Positions 1 to 13,177 of a stretch of DNA of 64,000 bases are shown piece after piece (the first letter of the stretch is position 1; every line of letters begins with the position of its first letter). The DNA is taken from the NCBI GenBank assembly GCA_011947345.1, contig JAAVTG010000796.1, forward strand, positions 1-64,000, written 5' to 3'. A program made the translations under genes and the position numbers. The notes below the pieces were generated by a model. It did not search any database, was not told the origin of the DNA, and saw only the letters and a program-made list of their open reading frames with translations. Source of the stretch: Phytophthora quininea (lineage: Eukaryota; Oomycota; Peronosporomycetes; Peronosporales; Peronosporaceae).

Positions 1-1018
1 TATCCTACCGCAGCTCAAGAAGTTGCTGCTGGACGACTCGCTAGTAGTGGATTCGGAAGGAGCTGACGAGGTGGTGGCTCGTATCTTGATGTTGTTGGCG
101 ATGGACAAGTGCGTGTTGGGCAGCAAGCCATATTCCGTGCACAGCAGTTTTATTCGATTCGTGTCCGTCGAGTTGTTCTTGAAGGTGCTGCAAGGTGGTG
201 AGGAAATGCCAGTATACCATGCGGGATGGTCTGTTGATCCCAATCTTTCGGAAGGCGAAGACTCGATCTACAGTCGTGAAGGAAGACGATTCAGTGTCGT
301 TGATGGTGGTGCAGATTTGGCGTCCAAGCGAGCGTCGTGGGTTTCTGGAGTCGGTCATGATGAATGTTCATTCTTCTCTTCCACCTGGTGAAATGCAGTC
401 GCCACTCTATCAACAAATGGCCAGCCAAGCGGACCTTCTGAGCAAGAAACCTGTCGATGAGGTCATTCACATTTACGTGAACGTGCAAAGCAAACCGACG
501 AGCCACAATCGATGGGTGTATTGCGCTCGTTTGAAAGGGCCGAAGACGTCGGAGTTCCGAACCAGAATCAGGAGGCAGCGCCAACAACAATGTACGGGTT
601 GTGTTTCAGTTCGGTGAGTCTCACCACATTCCCTTTTCTCGGAAAAGGTGGCTGCAGTCTTGGCGAGCCTTTCCGCTCCGATGTGGAACCCGATGGCCAT
701 TGTACGCGGCGACTTGGAACGACACTGTGAGAAGGAAGCCGCATCTAAAAGAACATCTATGGATACTTGCAGGGCAAAGCAGTTCAATCAAAGGTGATGT
801 CGGCGGAAGCGCTGGAGGAAGTTGTTTTTCAAGGAATTGAGGACGCTCCGGGGAACTTCGCCACCGAGCAACAGGAGGTTGTCGACACTGAGATCGGCAA
901 AAGTAGTGATGCAGGCAAAAGCCCTGACGCTGGCGAAGAAGAGCAACCACCCCACAACGCAAACGATTTAGCTGAACGTGGCGAGATGTTTGGTCTAAGT
1001 TGTACGACTTCAAAGTGA
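1..1018 (+). pseudogene. P-loop NTPase family, copy A (C-terminal part, cut by window edge)
   Basis: This is the C-terminal portion of a large NTPase-like protein whose fuller relatives lie at 7.3-9.9 kb (minus) and 19.0-21.6 kb (plus). The first reading frame (about 23-220) matches copy B almost residue for residue, then shifts to the frame of 195-617 and shifts again near 570. The order of segments is the same as in copy B, and both lack about 60 residues that copies C and D carry just after the EEMPVY position. The P-loop part would lie upstream of the window. No function is claimed: this C-terminal half has no domain I recognise. The multiple frame changes and the deletion support a pseudogene. 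Bases 1-957 form one arm of an inverted repeat with about 7339-8290. Confidence 0.7.
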
Positions 1019-1143
1019 ATTTGACATGCCAACGGCTCGTTTACCACGTTTCAATGCTTGTATTCTTCTTGCGTTTCTGGACTTGTCACGTCACTCGTCT
1101 ACTAGCCGACTCGCTTCCTCCTGGCTGCTGGTAAGCACCAAGC

Positions 1144-2466
<1,323 letters not shown>

Positions 2467-2923
2467 CGCTGCGCCGAGGGGAGCTACGTGGAAGGGAAGA
2501 GCACGAGCGGGGAGCTCCGACTTCTCTCGCTTTGATTGTGGAGATTGCGATGTCGCACAGTGGAGATGTTAAGTTAAAAGATGAACTTTAACGATGGCTG
2601 AATTTTTTCTGATTAGGGATTGTGTACACCACATCAAAGGCAACTTCAACAGTATAACTTGACTTTACTATGAAAGACAAGGGCAGCATGAACACCGCCG
2701 CCACCAAGCTCTAGCTTGGCAAGCATCTGTACTGAAGGCGTGGAAGTCGCTTGGGATGTTTTGCATTCCAGTGCTGCGAGCTCTTTGCTGAAAATTGCTG
2801 TTTGGTGGCGCATCCTTTGATATCGTTTCCGCAGTATTCCTCCACTGGTCCTTGTGAAGCCATGGCGGTGCCTTGGGTATTAGAGAAGCTACTCACTTCC
2901 AGTCTCACCGCTCGGGACCCAGA
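2467..2923. promoter_or_regulatory. Divergent intergenic region between ARP3 and kinase gene 1
   Basis: This is 457 bases with no convincing coding sequence on either strand. ARP3 reads away to the left and the dual-kinase gene reads away to the right, so both promoters should lie here. I see no strong match to the oomycete initiator consensus. A short reading frame beginning ATG at 2862 (MAVPW) stops just before the kinase start and could be its mis-framed first residues. Confidence 0.4.
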
Positions 2924-5900
2924 ATGACTGCAATCTCAATTGCCGAGACGGTGGACGTCCTCACGCAAGAATTGCTCGCCACTCTACGGCATCGATGCGT
3001 CGGAGTTTACGCTTCATTCGCTTCCGTTTTCGACCGACTCAGTCAGCTGAGCACTTTGCTACTGGACCGAGGGGATCTGAACAAGTTGCTAGCTGGCGAC
3101 GAGGCCATCGTGATGCTCCTGCGTCAGCTGAGTCGAGCGAGTTCACTCCAAAGTAAAAGTGAAGGGAAAATATCGTTGCAAGTTTTAGTTCAAGCCCCAG
3201 CACGATCCAAGCTGGCGTTGCTTATGCACCAGCGGGTGGACGATCTGGTGAAGGTTTATCTGAGTGTGTCCCAAGACTCTGGGGGATATCAGCAACGATG
3301 CAACCTGGAAATCCAAGTGGGAAAAGGATTGCAGTGATCAGCGCCAGTATTACCAAAAGCTGCTGGAAACGGGAGCATTCGAGTGTGACAGCGAGGAACT
3401 AAGTGGCTCTGACAAAGAGGAACTTGTACGGAGTCTGAAGCGTTTGCTTCAAGAACAATTCATTGAGAACAAGATGCTGCACCAGGTGTTGGCGGTGTTG
3501 GAGTCACACGGAGACGAACTCAGTCCGAAAGAAGAACCGCCAACTGGTGACAGCGGTGAAGACAAGGACTCGTTTTCTTGGCAAGAAAGCCTAGCATTGC
3601 CTCAATGGGACTGGCAATCATTTGAACAACAATCCCTAGCGGCACGACCCCAATGAAGCAGAAAGAGATGATTCCTTCCCACGAAGTCAGCTTTCAACCG
3701 ACATGGTTGTTGGACGATGAGCCGCGTGACTTAAATGAGTCTCTCTCCAGCTCACTGTTCCAAGGCAGCTGGCTGGACACGACTGTGGATATTCAACTCG
3801 CAGACCAAAGCAGCAATACAGGAGAGAACGACGAACAAGTCGCCAAAATTTCAGCAATCAGACGCGGATGTGGTCTCGCCTGAATCACCGAATGTGCTCA
3901 AGCTGTTCGGCGGCTGTGAAGACTCTCAGTTGGAGTTGAATTGGTTCAAAGTTCCTGTTTGTGGGGGTCAATTTTTTATCTGTGAGCATGCTCGGAGCGG
4001 AACTCTGCGTCAATTTCTCAAGCAACAACAGCAACTCGGTATTCCACAGACAAAACGGAAGGTTACCACTTGGACGAAATTGTATGAAGCAGCTCTAGGT
4101 CTCAAGTATCTCCACCAGCGTGGAATTACCCACGGCAACTTGCGCTGTCGAGAAATCTTGGTTGGAGATGACGGACAGGCCAAGCTCGCTGTCTTCGGTC
4201 GTCAATTCTTCCCGAAATCGCGTGAAGGGAAGTGCACCAGCTCAAACGTACGTTGGACTGCTCCTGAACGACTCAGACGAGATTGCACCTGCAAAGGCAA
4301 GCCGACTCGAGCCGGAGATATCTTTTCTCTTGGCATGTGCATTGTCGAGGCCGTGACGCTGCGTGCACCCTGGAAGGCGCTTTCCGATGCGGAAGTCCTC
4401 ACTGTAGTGAAAACAAGCTCGCCTATGCCAGAACGCAAAGGAGTTTTCACTCCGGATGAATGGAAGGTGGTCAGGCAAATGTGCAGCGCAGACCCTGCGA
4501 ATCGTCCCAGCATTTCATACGTCTCTAGAAGTCTGAAAAAGTTCATGAATCTTGCTACTGCGAATGCCGAGCGCCTACCTGATCAAGAGTCAAGCACCGA
4601 AAGCTCGATCGAAGAATTGCTGAGCGCTGTTCAATTCTTGGTGATCACAAACGACGAATATATCGCAATGAACGAACATCTTTCCTCGCAGATACTCGAC
4701 ATCTACAGTAAGATCCGAGTCGCTGTATCTCCGTGGAAAATATTTCAATAGATAATGCAAAGCCACGACAGGGATGGAGTCGACTAGCTCAATACGTCCG
4801 AGAGGCTAGATAAGATCAAACATCTACTGCCGAGCAAGGTCATCAAGGAGCACTGAGTTTCTCGCGGAGGCAACGAGAACAAGCTCTCAATAGTTTGGAA
4901 GTTGTCATACGGGAATTCCAGCAGTGTCTGGCTGATCATGAGAGCTGCCTAAAGACCGCCAAAGAGGTTTCAAATTGTCATTGCCTCCTCGACAAGATAC
5001 TGGAGTCGACTCCAGCTTTGCACACTACGCAAACCGCTGAGTTACACAACTGGAAGGAAGATTGGGAGGAGCAGTGTTTCATGGTCGATGTTTCTGTTGA
5101 GAATTAAATGCAAACGACTCCGCGAGTGGTACGGCTACACACGTTGCTTGCTATTCATCGAGGGCGAGTCCACCACTCAAATGCACCAACATCAGTTTCG
5201 GAAGCAGTCGTCCGACAACTCAATCTCCTCAGACAATAATAACGATAGTAGCGCTTGGAATTTGCATCCACTTTCCTGTACGGCAGACCCACTGCCCATT
5301 TGGTTTGTGCCCCCGAAGAAGTTCTCCTCGACTCAGAACCATTCGGCCAAGGTGCCTTCGGGACTGTCTGCCAAGGCAAATGGCTGGACTCTCAAGTTGT
5401 CGTGAAAAGCGTAGTCGTCAGCAATGACGAAAGCTTGGAGACTTTCCGGAACGAGGTTGCAATTTGGTATCCCCTGAGCCACCCGCATATCGTCAATCTG
5501 TTTGGGGCTTGTCATCTTGGCCATAAGCCGTTTTTGTGAGCGAGAATGCTGGCTTGGGTCAGCTCGATAAATACCTAAAACGCTCCGGAGCCACTGTCTT
5601 GGACGCTTGGCAGAAACTCTACGAGGCTGTATTAGGTCTGCAGTATCTTCACCGGCGTGGAATCGTTCACCAAGACCTGAAAAGCAACAACATCCTCGTG
5701 GGAAATGATGGGCGAGCCAAACTTGCCGACTTCGGCCTCAGCGCCGATCTATGCCGATGTGATTCGTCACCAAGGTGTGGCAAAGGGGCCGTGCGGTGGA
5801 AAGCCCCCGACGTGCTGAAGGCTGCCAGCGACCGCGGTGCACACACTGCTTCAATGGCGGCTGATGTCTTCTCGTTCGGAATGTGCATTGTCCAAGCTGT

Positions 5901-6129
5901 GAGTGGAAACGTGCCATGGGGTAAGGCTACTACCGACGTCGAGGTCTCCTATCACGTTCGGAGAGGTAAGCTGCCTAACATGCCAACGGTCTTTACTCCG
6001 TCACAATGGACGCTCGTGAAGCACATGTGCACCTTTGACCCTCAACACCGACCCGATGTTGGAATTGTCGTCAAAGCGCTCGGCATCATCGTCAGCAGTC
6101 AAACCATTGCACCCACAGTGTTTAAGTGA
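2924..6129 (+). CDS. TKL-type protein with pseudokinase and kinase domains (gene 1), with frameshifts
   Basis: The gene encodes about 1,070 residues once frame breaks (several, e.g. near 3290, 3650, 3880, 4745, 5100, 5400 and 5535) are allowed for. A helical N-terminal region ([17 protein letters not shown]) precedes a degenerate kinase fold: the VAIK lysine is replaced (VDIQLAD), the catalytic loop reads [12 protein letters not shown] without the HRD aspartate, and DFG is replaced by VFG. It retains RWTAPERL and DIFSLGMCI. After a helical linker ([15 protein letters not shown]) comes a second kinase with a good glycine loop ([13 protein letters not shown]), the VVVKS lysine, [12 protein letters not shown] (HQD, so non-RD), LADFGLS and RWKAPDVL. 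The second domain is probably active and the first a pseudokinase. The paralogue on the minus strand at 14.8-18.5 kb has the same layout. Start chosen at ATG 2924, where similarity to the paralogue begins. It ends 28 bases from the convergent tetraspanin gene. Confidence 0.85.
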
Positions 6130-6157
6130 TAATACGTTTTCGACAGTCATATCACGT

Positions 6158-7138
6158 TCACATTTCTGCATGAACCCGAACTTTGCTGGCAAACTCAATT
6201 TGCGGTCGCACGTCATGGTCTCGTCGCTTTAGGCACAAACAAACAGACCCGAAAAGGAAGAGGATCTGCAATACCAACCACCATCGTTAGTCAGCTCTGC
6301 AAAGTTTGCAGAATAAAGAATAAACATACCGGGAAAAGCACAAACGCCAGCGCAATCGATGCAATGATTTCGACTTGATCGCTTAGCTGCTTGGATACGA
6401 ACGCAGCACAGCCTCGAGAAGTACTCGTGACGGGATTTTTCCGCAACTGCCGCTGGGAAGAGCAAACGAGCACACGTCTTGGCATTCTGGCGTCGGCAGA
6501 TACATTCCTCCCGTCGTGGAGCACGGTTGGCGCTCGGTCTCCCATTTCGAAAGACTGGGGTCTGGTCGTGAGCTTGGAAAGGAGTCGTGTCAATTTCGCA
6601 GTGCACAGGAGACCATACCCACAGCAGAAATTATCTCGCTGAATGCCAAGTATCAACGCTCGATATGAACTCGTCGATCCCTCGGCTACGGCGCTTTTGA
6701 CGTAGTAGGATTGCCACACGAGCATCGCGCCAGCAAAGGCGTCACTGCGGAAGAAATGGCGGCAGATTTGCTCGTCGGCTTCGGTCAAAGCTTCGTACTT
6801 GCCCACTGTTAGACATGCGACCTGAGCGTCGTAGTTCAAAGTGAGACTTGGAGTTCTGCTGGCAGTGAGAGCGACGCCGCCCATGACTGTCTGGAAGAAG
6901 ATCAACAGCACCAGCAAAACAACTTGTACGAAAAGCAGACACTTGTTCTGTGTCCGAGCAGTGAAGAAGCCAAGCACCGCGACAAGTACGTACAAGACGC
7001 CTGTGAAGATCAGCCCCCACCCACTTGCTTGATGGTCAATCCTAGTAGCTGATGGTAGTGCTCGTTGTCGATGAGCAGCCCACCAAGTGCCGATAGCAGA
7101 AGTGTTTGAACGACACTGAAGCAACCCGAGCCAGCCAT
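6158..7138 (-). CDS. Tetraspanin
   Basis: A four-pass membrane protein of the tetraspanin family, which organises membrane microdomains. Four hydrophobic segments are visible: near the start (VVQTLLLSALGGLLI), GLIFTGVLYVLVAVLGFF, LLFVQVVLLVLLIFFQTVMGG, and a last one (IIASIALAFVLFP) that continues after an intron into ILFLFGSVCLCL. The large outer loop between segments three and four has the diagnostic CCGYG motif and further cysteines. One base appears lost in the C run at 7014-7018, which splits segment one from segment two. The GT..AG intron lies at about 6268-6331 and has a CTAAC branch site. The start is the ATG at 7138. It is convergent with kinase gene 1 and their stops are only about 28 bases apart, so the 3' UTRs must overlap. 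Confidence 0.85.
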
Positions 7139-7338
7139 AAACTGGATGAGACTCTCCTTGTCGAACATTTCTGTTGCGAACGAAGCATTATGCGAAGGAA
7201 AAGTGACCTTCAGGAGTCCTGGGACTTGCTAACTTTAGTCAAGTCCAACAACAGTCGAACACATCACTAACCGAAAACTCAACCGAAGAATCGAGCAAGC
7301 TATTCAACGTTTAGCTTACTGCTTCTGTTGTTTGAGTT

Positions 7339-9912
7339 TTTGTGGGGTGGTTGCTATTCTTCGCCAGCGTCAGGGCTTTTGCCTGCATCCCCACTTTTGC
7401 CGATCTCAGTGTCGACAACCTCCTGTTGCTCGGTGGCGAAGTTCCCCGGAGCGTCCTCAATTCCTTGAAAAACAATTTCCTCCAGCGCTTCCGCCGACAT
7501 CACCTTTGATTGAACTGCTTTGCCCTGCAAGTAGATGTTCTTTTAGATGCGGCTTCCTTCTCACAGTGTCGTTCCAAGTCGCCGCGTACAATGGCCATCG
7601 GGTTCCACATCGGAGCGGAAAGGCTCGCCAAGACTGCAGCCACCTTTTCCGCGAGAAAGGGAATGTGGTGAGACTCACCGAACTGAAACACAACCCGTAC
7701 ATTGTTGTTGGCGCTGCCTCCTGATTCTGGTTCGGAACCTCCGACGTCTTCGACCCTTTCAAACGAGCGCAATACACCCATCGATTGTGGCTCGTCGGTT
7801 TGCTTTGCACATTCACGTAAATGTGAATGACCTCATCGACAGGTTTCTTGCTCAGTAGGCTCGCTTGGATGGCCTTTGGTTGATAGAGTGGCGACTGCAT
7901 TTCACCAGGTGGAAGAGAAGAATGAACATTCATCATGACCGACTCCAGAAACCCACGACGCTCGCTTGGACGCCAAATCTGCACCACCATCAACGACACT
8001 GAATCGTCTTCCTTCACGACTGTTGATCGAGTCTTCGCCTTCCGAAAGATTGGGATCAACAGACCATCCCTTTGTGGTATACTGGCATTTCCTCACCACC
8101 TTGCAGCACCTTCAAGAACAACTCGACGGACACGAATCGAATAAAACTGCTGTGCACGGAATATGGCTTGCTGCCCAACACGCACTTGTCCATCGCCAAC
8201 AACATCAAGATACGAGCCACCACCTCGTCAGCCCCGTCAGTATCCACTACTAGCGAGTCGTCCAGCACCAGATTCTTGAGCTCAGGTAAGATGTACGCCG
8301 ATAAAGCATCGGCCTCCGCATACCAGACTTTCGCCGCACCAAATGTAAGAATCGAATCCGAAGCGTAGCTGCACAGGTAGCGCTCTTTGTTGTGCTTTGC
8401 ATACGCAAGCACGGCCATAAAGTCCGCGACGATCTGAGGTGCCAACGTGGACTTCACACGTGGAGTCACTCCGATTCGACACAGCATGGACGCGACACTG
8501 AACATCGTATGCTCGGTGTAGTTCTTCGCCTCGGGCTCACGTCCCAGCAGCAGCTTATTTGCCGCCAGATCAATCACTTCGTCGTCAGTTGCGGGGTTTA
8601 CCTCTCGAATCTGCTCACTTTCCCACAACGGACGACCCATTCGCCTCAGAGCCTGCCACGCTGATGCCTCGGTTGCCGTCCCAGTCACGACAGACTTGTA
8701 CGCCTCGATCTCGCGACTCCATCGGATCTGGCTTTGGTCCGCATCAAGTTCATTCAAATCGTACGTCTTGGCGAACTTCCTCCAATGAACATCCATCGTG
8801 TGTGTGAGCACAAATGGCGGGAATGTCGGCAATATCTCGTCTCCAGTATTTCTGTAACTTGGATCAAGTCGGCTTTCGACCGGCAATGGAGTTGCATCCG
8901 CCTCCTCAAAATTTGGTTTAGTATCCACTAGTACACCGAAGATGCATCCCCCACGGCCAATGTCCTTGTTCGCGGAAACGAGGGCTTGACGCAATAAACG
9001 AAAGTAGTTGGAGCCTCTAGTCCTCAAAGAAAGCAGAGTCCTCGCTTCGTCGCTAACGACAACCACCATCTCCCCGTTCTCGTCCTTCTTGAGGTTAAGC
9101 TTAGACAGGTCCGTCTCCCGCGTTTCTGGTCTTCCGTCCAAACTTGCCTTTTGGTTTTGCTCTCGACGTCGGCATCAGCAGCGACCTCCGAAAACAGCTT
9201 GATCCATTCTGACTCTGACTGAATGGTGTTCCAGTTTGCAATCGCGTGGTAGTAAATCTGCTTCAAGCGATCACTTATCGACGTCTCTGTGGAATTCTGT
9301 GCAAACAGCCACGACTGCATCGCCTCCGTTGCAATCGGGAGCCCGGATGACTTCTGTTTGCGAATGCACATGTACAAGACCTTCATGTTCGACACCCTTG
9401 CGCTCTGTATTGCGAGCAAGCTCCAGCAGCATCCGACTTTTCCCGAAGCCAGAACTTTGAACAACCGACACGTATGGAGACTTGTACACGCCGGGATCAT
9501 ACAACCCCAGCACCGCCGCAGATACTTTTCAAATTCAACGGGAGCGTCTCCGACGTGGGCGGTACCCGTGAACGCGTGCGGACTGCACCCATTTAATTCG
9601 CTCCGAGATTACTTGCTCGAACGGAGAGGGAAATCGTTGTTTCACTTTGGCCGCCACCGTTTCCGCCACGACCTTGACAATCTCGTCTGGTACTCGGCAC
9701 TGGCTCGCGTACACGAACGGAATGACTTTGCCGAGGAATGAAGCGAACCCCGTATACCCCTTGCTCCTGTATTCTTCGATTGTGGCATCTCCTAGCAGAT
9801 CAGCCTTCTGCAGAAGCGGGTTGGCGAGTTCTTTCTTCAACTCTTCCAATACCCAAGCGTTCGCTCTGTCGGCGCTGTTCCCTAGCGGAGTCAACTGTAT
9901 TTTACACACAAA
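7339..9912 (-). pseudogene. P-loop NTPase family, copy B
   Basis: The most complete minus-strand member. In translated order it has an N-terminal helical part (9912-9540), then YVSVVQSSGFGKSR (Walker A-like, around 9450), VLYMCIRKQKSSGLP, a Walker B-like strand (VVVVSDEART, near 9060), and a long C-terminal part ending at about 7457 with an internal deletion of about 60 residues relative to copies C and D. The frame breaks near 9580, 9400, 9120, 8060 and 7740. The break just after the P-loop and the one before it recur in copy C, so they are either inherited lesions or the same systematic sequencing error. The ACAG before the first homologous codon could be a splice acceptor whose upstream exon is missing. 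Similar SSGxGKSR-type NTPases occur in fungi and oomycetes, sometimes labelled Crinkler-like. That label is tentative and the function is unknown. Confidence 0.75.
8215..9912. repeat. Arm 1 of a 1.7-kb near-identical inverted repeat (partner 19010-20705)
   Basis: Reverse-complemented, this stretch matches 19010-20705 almost base for base, including the frame breaks around the P-loop. One clear difference is a run of five G in this copy against four at about 19967-19970. Identity stops sharply near 20705 on the other arm, where that copy switches to a sequence like 11340-11530. Confidence 0.85.
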
Positions 9913-10084
9913 AAAAAAACTGTAGGTACTACCTAGACCTGCACGCTGGTCATTACTTGTGCTGCGTTCTTCATCAAGAAAAATGATAATAGTTGGTGAT
10001 GTTAAAGAAGACCAGCCATTGTAGATGGGATCTAACCCTGGCATTGATGTGTCGCCTTTCACTGGCATGTTTAAGCACGAATCC

Positions 10085-10160
10085 GAAAACTGCAGTGCAC
10101 GGAATATGGCTTGCTGCCCAGCACACACTTCGTCCATCGTCAAGATACTCGACCACCACC
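10085..10160 (-). pseudogene. Scrap of the P-loop NTPase family
   Basis: About 75 bases (around GCACGGAATATGGCTTGCTG) match 8153-8225 of copy B in the same orientation, with several substitutions. The fragment is isolated between copy B and copy D and cannot be functional. Confidence 0.65.
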
Positions 10161-10274
10161 CAGTTTTCTAACATTTCTCTTGTAGAATAGTGTAACCACC
10201 AATTGTATATTGTATATCGTGAACCTTTGGCAGCAGATGAAATAGTGCCTCGGGAAAATGGCCGAACGACAAGC

Positions 10275-10362
10275 GTGAATTCGTTGTGCGATCCTGTTGC
10301 AATGGTAGACAGCGACTTGGCGCAGCGTCATGTGGTGCTTCTCGATACACCACCAGGTATGC
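10275..10362 (+). pseudogene. Scrap of the 3' end of the P-loop NTPase family
   Basis: This stretch matches 21418-21502 of copy C on the same strand (shared core TGGTAGA..GACTTGGCGCAGCG and GATACACCACCAGGTATG). It is a truncated 3' end left of copy D and shows that another plus-strand copy once ended here. Confidence 0.65.
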
Positions 10363-10411
10363 TCTGAACTGGAGACTGGAATTTGCATTTCCATTGAGGC
10401 ATATTGATTGA

Positions 10412-12360
10412 TTGACAGACAAAAGCGATGTCGGGTCGACATTTTTCAAATTCTTCCGAGGTGATACACAGATGTCGGAGGAAATGAATATGTCGATGGA
10501 ACGCTCTGATGACGCTGCCGTCACCTTCGTCCAAGTGCGTAAGCGTCGGTGTATGATGAGGAAACGAGTTACTTTCGGGTGTTGTGCGATGCTCTCGTTT
10601 CCGTTAATAAGGCCATCAGCCGAGGAGGGGAATCGGGAGGGATGCTTTGTGTTCTGGCGGATACCATATCTATGAACGTGGAACACCAATGTTATCGGAC
10701 CGACAAGCTAACGTTGCCAATATCCGGTGACCCGTCGTCCCGCAGCGATGGTTGTGGCAGCAGCTTGGAGTCATTCCGCCTTTTGTGCTGATACACACGA
10801 TGGGAGAAGTTCTGCCAGGATGTGAAGATTGTAGAGGATGAAAGTGCATCGGGTCAAAAGAAGAACCTACAGAGTCGCGAGGTCGCCGTGTACAAGTCCG
10901 TCGTGACAGAGAGTGAGAGTATGACCTGGGAAGCTCTGAAGCGAATGGGCCGGCCGATGGGGTTGAATCACTTTGTCAAAGAAACTACAAGTGCAAAAAC
11001 GGCCGATCTGATCAACCTGGCAGCAACGAAGCTGCTACTTAGGAATGCTCCCCAGGATAAGGCTTACAATGAGAGCACCATGTTCGGTGTTGCGGCGATG
11101 CCGTGTCGGATTGGAGTGCGCCCACGTGTAACATCGATATTGTCGTCACGGGCCGTCGCCGATTTCGTGGCGGTTCTTGCGTATGTTAACTACGAGCACG
11201 ACGGGTATGTGAGTAGCTACGCGTCGGACCCAGTGCTAGCGTTGGGCGCGATGGAAGTGTGGTATGCCGTCGACATAGCCCTCGCCAGGTATATACTTCC
11301 GCAGCTTAAGAAGTTGATGCTGGACGAGTCTCTCGTTACTGGAGAAGCCAGCGACGTGGTTGCTCGTATATTGCTGCTATTAGTGATGGACAAGTGTGCG
11401 ATGGGGAATGCGTCGTACTCTGAGCACCGAATCATTGGACAATTTGTGTCGGTGGAGAAATTCTTGAACGTGCTCGAAGGTGATGAGGATATGCCGATCT
11501 TTACTAAGGATATGGAGGCTGCCTCGGATACTGACAAGGCTGCATATGTGGAGTGGCGGAAGCATGGAGTGGGTGGCAACTGGGATTTACGCACTTTGTG
11601 CAGCTGAAGCTTGAGCCGAACGAGGACACGCTTTGGTTCTTGCTATGGCGTCGGGCTGCGGGTATTTCCCCACGACCGGAATGGAGTTTGATCTGGTGAT
11701 ACCAGTCTTTAAGAAGCCACAGAAGTCGGAGAGAGGAGCACAGTCTCATTCTACTGAGGAAAACATGACACTGTCTGTGATTTTGGTGAAAGTTTCGCGT
11801 CCCAGCGACAGTAGTGCGTTCCCGGAGTGTGCCACGACGAGGATGGATCCTTGGCTTGTATTTGGCCCAAAACCACCACAAAGATGCCGACCGAGAAGAA
11901 ATGTGTGAATCCTCTAAGCGAGGTTGCAGTGAACGAGGTTATTCGTATCTACGTGGACGTAAACCACAGCTACAACGCTTACAGTCATCATCGATTCGTC
12001 TACTCCGCAGCGCTATCGACGACTAAGTTCACGCTCTGCTTTCGATCGGTGTGTCGTGAGGTTTTCTCCTTTCTTGACGAAGAGGTTGCTCAGAGATTGG
12101 TTGCTATCGTTGAGTCTCAGTGGAACCCCATGACGATCGTAGATGGCGACCTGCAACGCCGTCGTGAACTGGAGAAACAATCGTGCGATGGAAACTATCG
12201 TCACTCAAGAGCGGCATCAAACGAAACCTTGAGAGGGATCGCCGCTCATGGGCTTGTAGATGCACCAGGAGACGTCGGTGGCAGTGAGAATGAGAATTAC
12301 TACGGCTTTAAGCGAGGTAGCGAATCAGCCAGCAGCTTATCCCCAAGCAACGAAGACTAG
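10412..12360 (+). pseudogene. P-loop NTPase family, copy D (5'-truncated, diverged)
   Basis: A diverged family member in at least four frame segments: 10412-10590, 10549-10791, 10822-11607 and 11633-12360. The Walker A half is absent. Similarity to copies B and C begins at YFRVLCDALVSVNKAISRGG, and 10822-11607 aligns along its length with the middle of copies B and C (AYKSVVT.., CRIGV.PRV, YASDP). It retains the AAYVEWRKHGVGG segment that copies A and B have lost. Its 3' part (MDKCAMGNASYSEHRI, EGDEDMP) is the type also found at the 3' end of copy C. It ends with a TAG at 12358-12360, 88 bases from the SF3A2 stop. No function is assignable. Confidence 0.65.
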
Positions 12361-12448
12361 ATCCCTTTAAAGCGACAAAAACACTGCCAGGGGTAGCTCA
12401 ATCGCCGACAACTTGCTTTCGTGTTGCCATATTATTTCTTGTTCACCT

Positions 12449-13177
12449 TCACAAGTACCTTAGCTGCGGTCGTGGCGGTGGTGGAGCCGGGACGTTCTTT
12501 TGCTCGGCCACTGCGAACGTCAGTTGCAGCGTGAACGTCTTGCCGTCCTTGTCCCAGTTGCTAAAGAACCTTCCCTCGCTCTTGTCCACCTCTTCATTAG
12601 GGATCTTGAAGGCCACCGTCTCGTACGGCTCGCAGGCGAACAGCAAGTACTGCCAGCGCTTGTCGGGCGCCTCCACCTTCTGCTCGAACGCCGACATGAA
12701 GCGGTGTCTCGGCTGCAGCTTGTCGGCAATCTCCGGGTACGCGATCTGGAAGAGCAGGATCCTGGCGCCGCTGTCAGGGTCGCGCTGCTTGGTGACTTTG
12801 TATCCAGGCAGTCCGATCTTCAGCGCTCTGGGTCTGGAGGCTGCCGCCGCTGCAGCAGCCCTGGCTGCCTGTAGGTTGGCAGCTGCCGTGGAGTGTGCCG
12901 CATCTGCAGCCTCTTTGGCCGCTCTGCGGGCCAAGTTGGTCTGGTGGCGCTTGCCCTGCGTGTGGGCCAAGTAGTTGCCTTCGTTGTTGTGCAGCGTCAG
13001 ACAGAGCTTGCACTCGTAGGAGCCCAGGTGGTTCTTCATGAAGTACGGGTCCTTGGCCAGGTCCACGGTCTCCAGCGCCAGCTTGCGCAGCCGCTCGCGG
13101 CGATCTACATTGCTCTGCGAGTCGGACGCCACGCCGCCCGCGCCGGGCTTGCTACCCACTCGGTTCTGGAAGTCCAT
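12449..13177 (-). CDS. SF3A2: Splicing factor 3A subunit 2 (U2 snRNP)
   Basis: A complete 242-residue protein of the SF3A2/SAP62/Prp11 family, part of the SF3a complex that stabilises U2 snRNP at the intron branch site in the nucleus. It starts with MDFQNRVGSKPG, typical of the family. A matrin-type C2H2 zinc finger lies at about residues 55-80 (YECKLCLTLHNNEGNYLAHT, then GKRHQ), followed by an alanine-rich helix and the conserved C-terminal half (IGLPGYKV, RDPDSGARILLFQI, RWQYLLFACEPYETVAFKIP). A short proline-rich tail ends in RPQLRYL. It lacks the long C-terminal proline repeats of the animal protein. There is no frame break in this gene. It is divergent from ATG4 with about 230 bases between start codons, which must hold both promoters. 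Confidence 0.95.
   Translation of the reverse strand: MDFQNRVGSKPGAGGVASDSQSNVDRRERLRKLALETVDLAKDPYFMKNHLGSYECKLCLTLHNNEGNYLAHTQGKRHQTNLARRAAKEAADAAHSTAAANLQAARAAAAAAASRPRALKIGLPGYKVTKQRDPDSGARILLFQIAYPEIADKLQPRHRFMSAFEQKVEAPDKRWQYLLFACEPYETVAFKIPNEEVDKSEGRFFSNWDKDGKTFTLQLTFAVAEQKNVPAPPPPRPQLRYL

Noticed and set aside
2924..6129. Two separate kinase genes
   Set aside because: The paralogue on the minus strand carries both domains and the linker in one long frame, so one gene is simpler.
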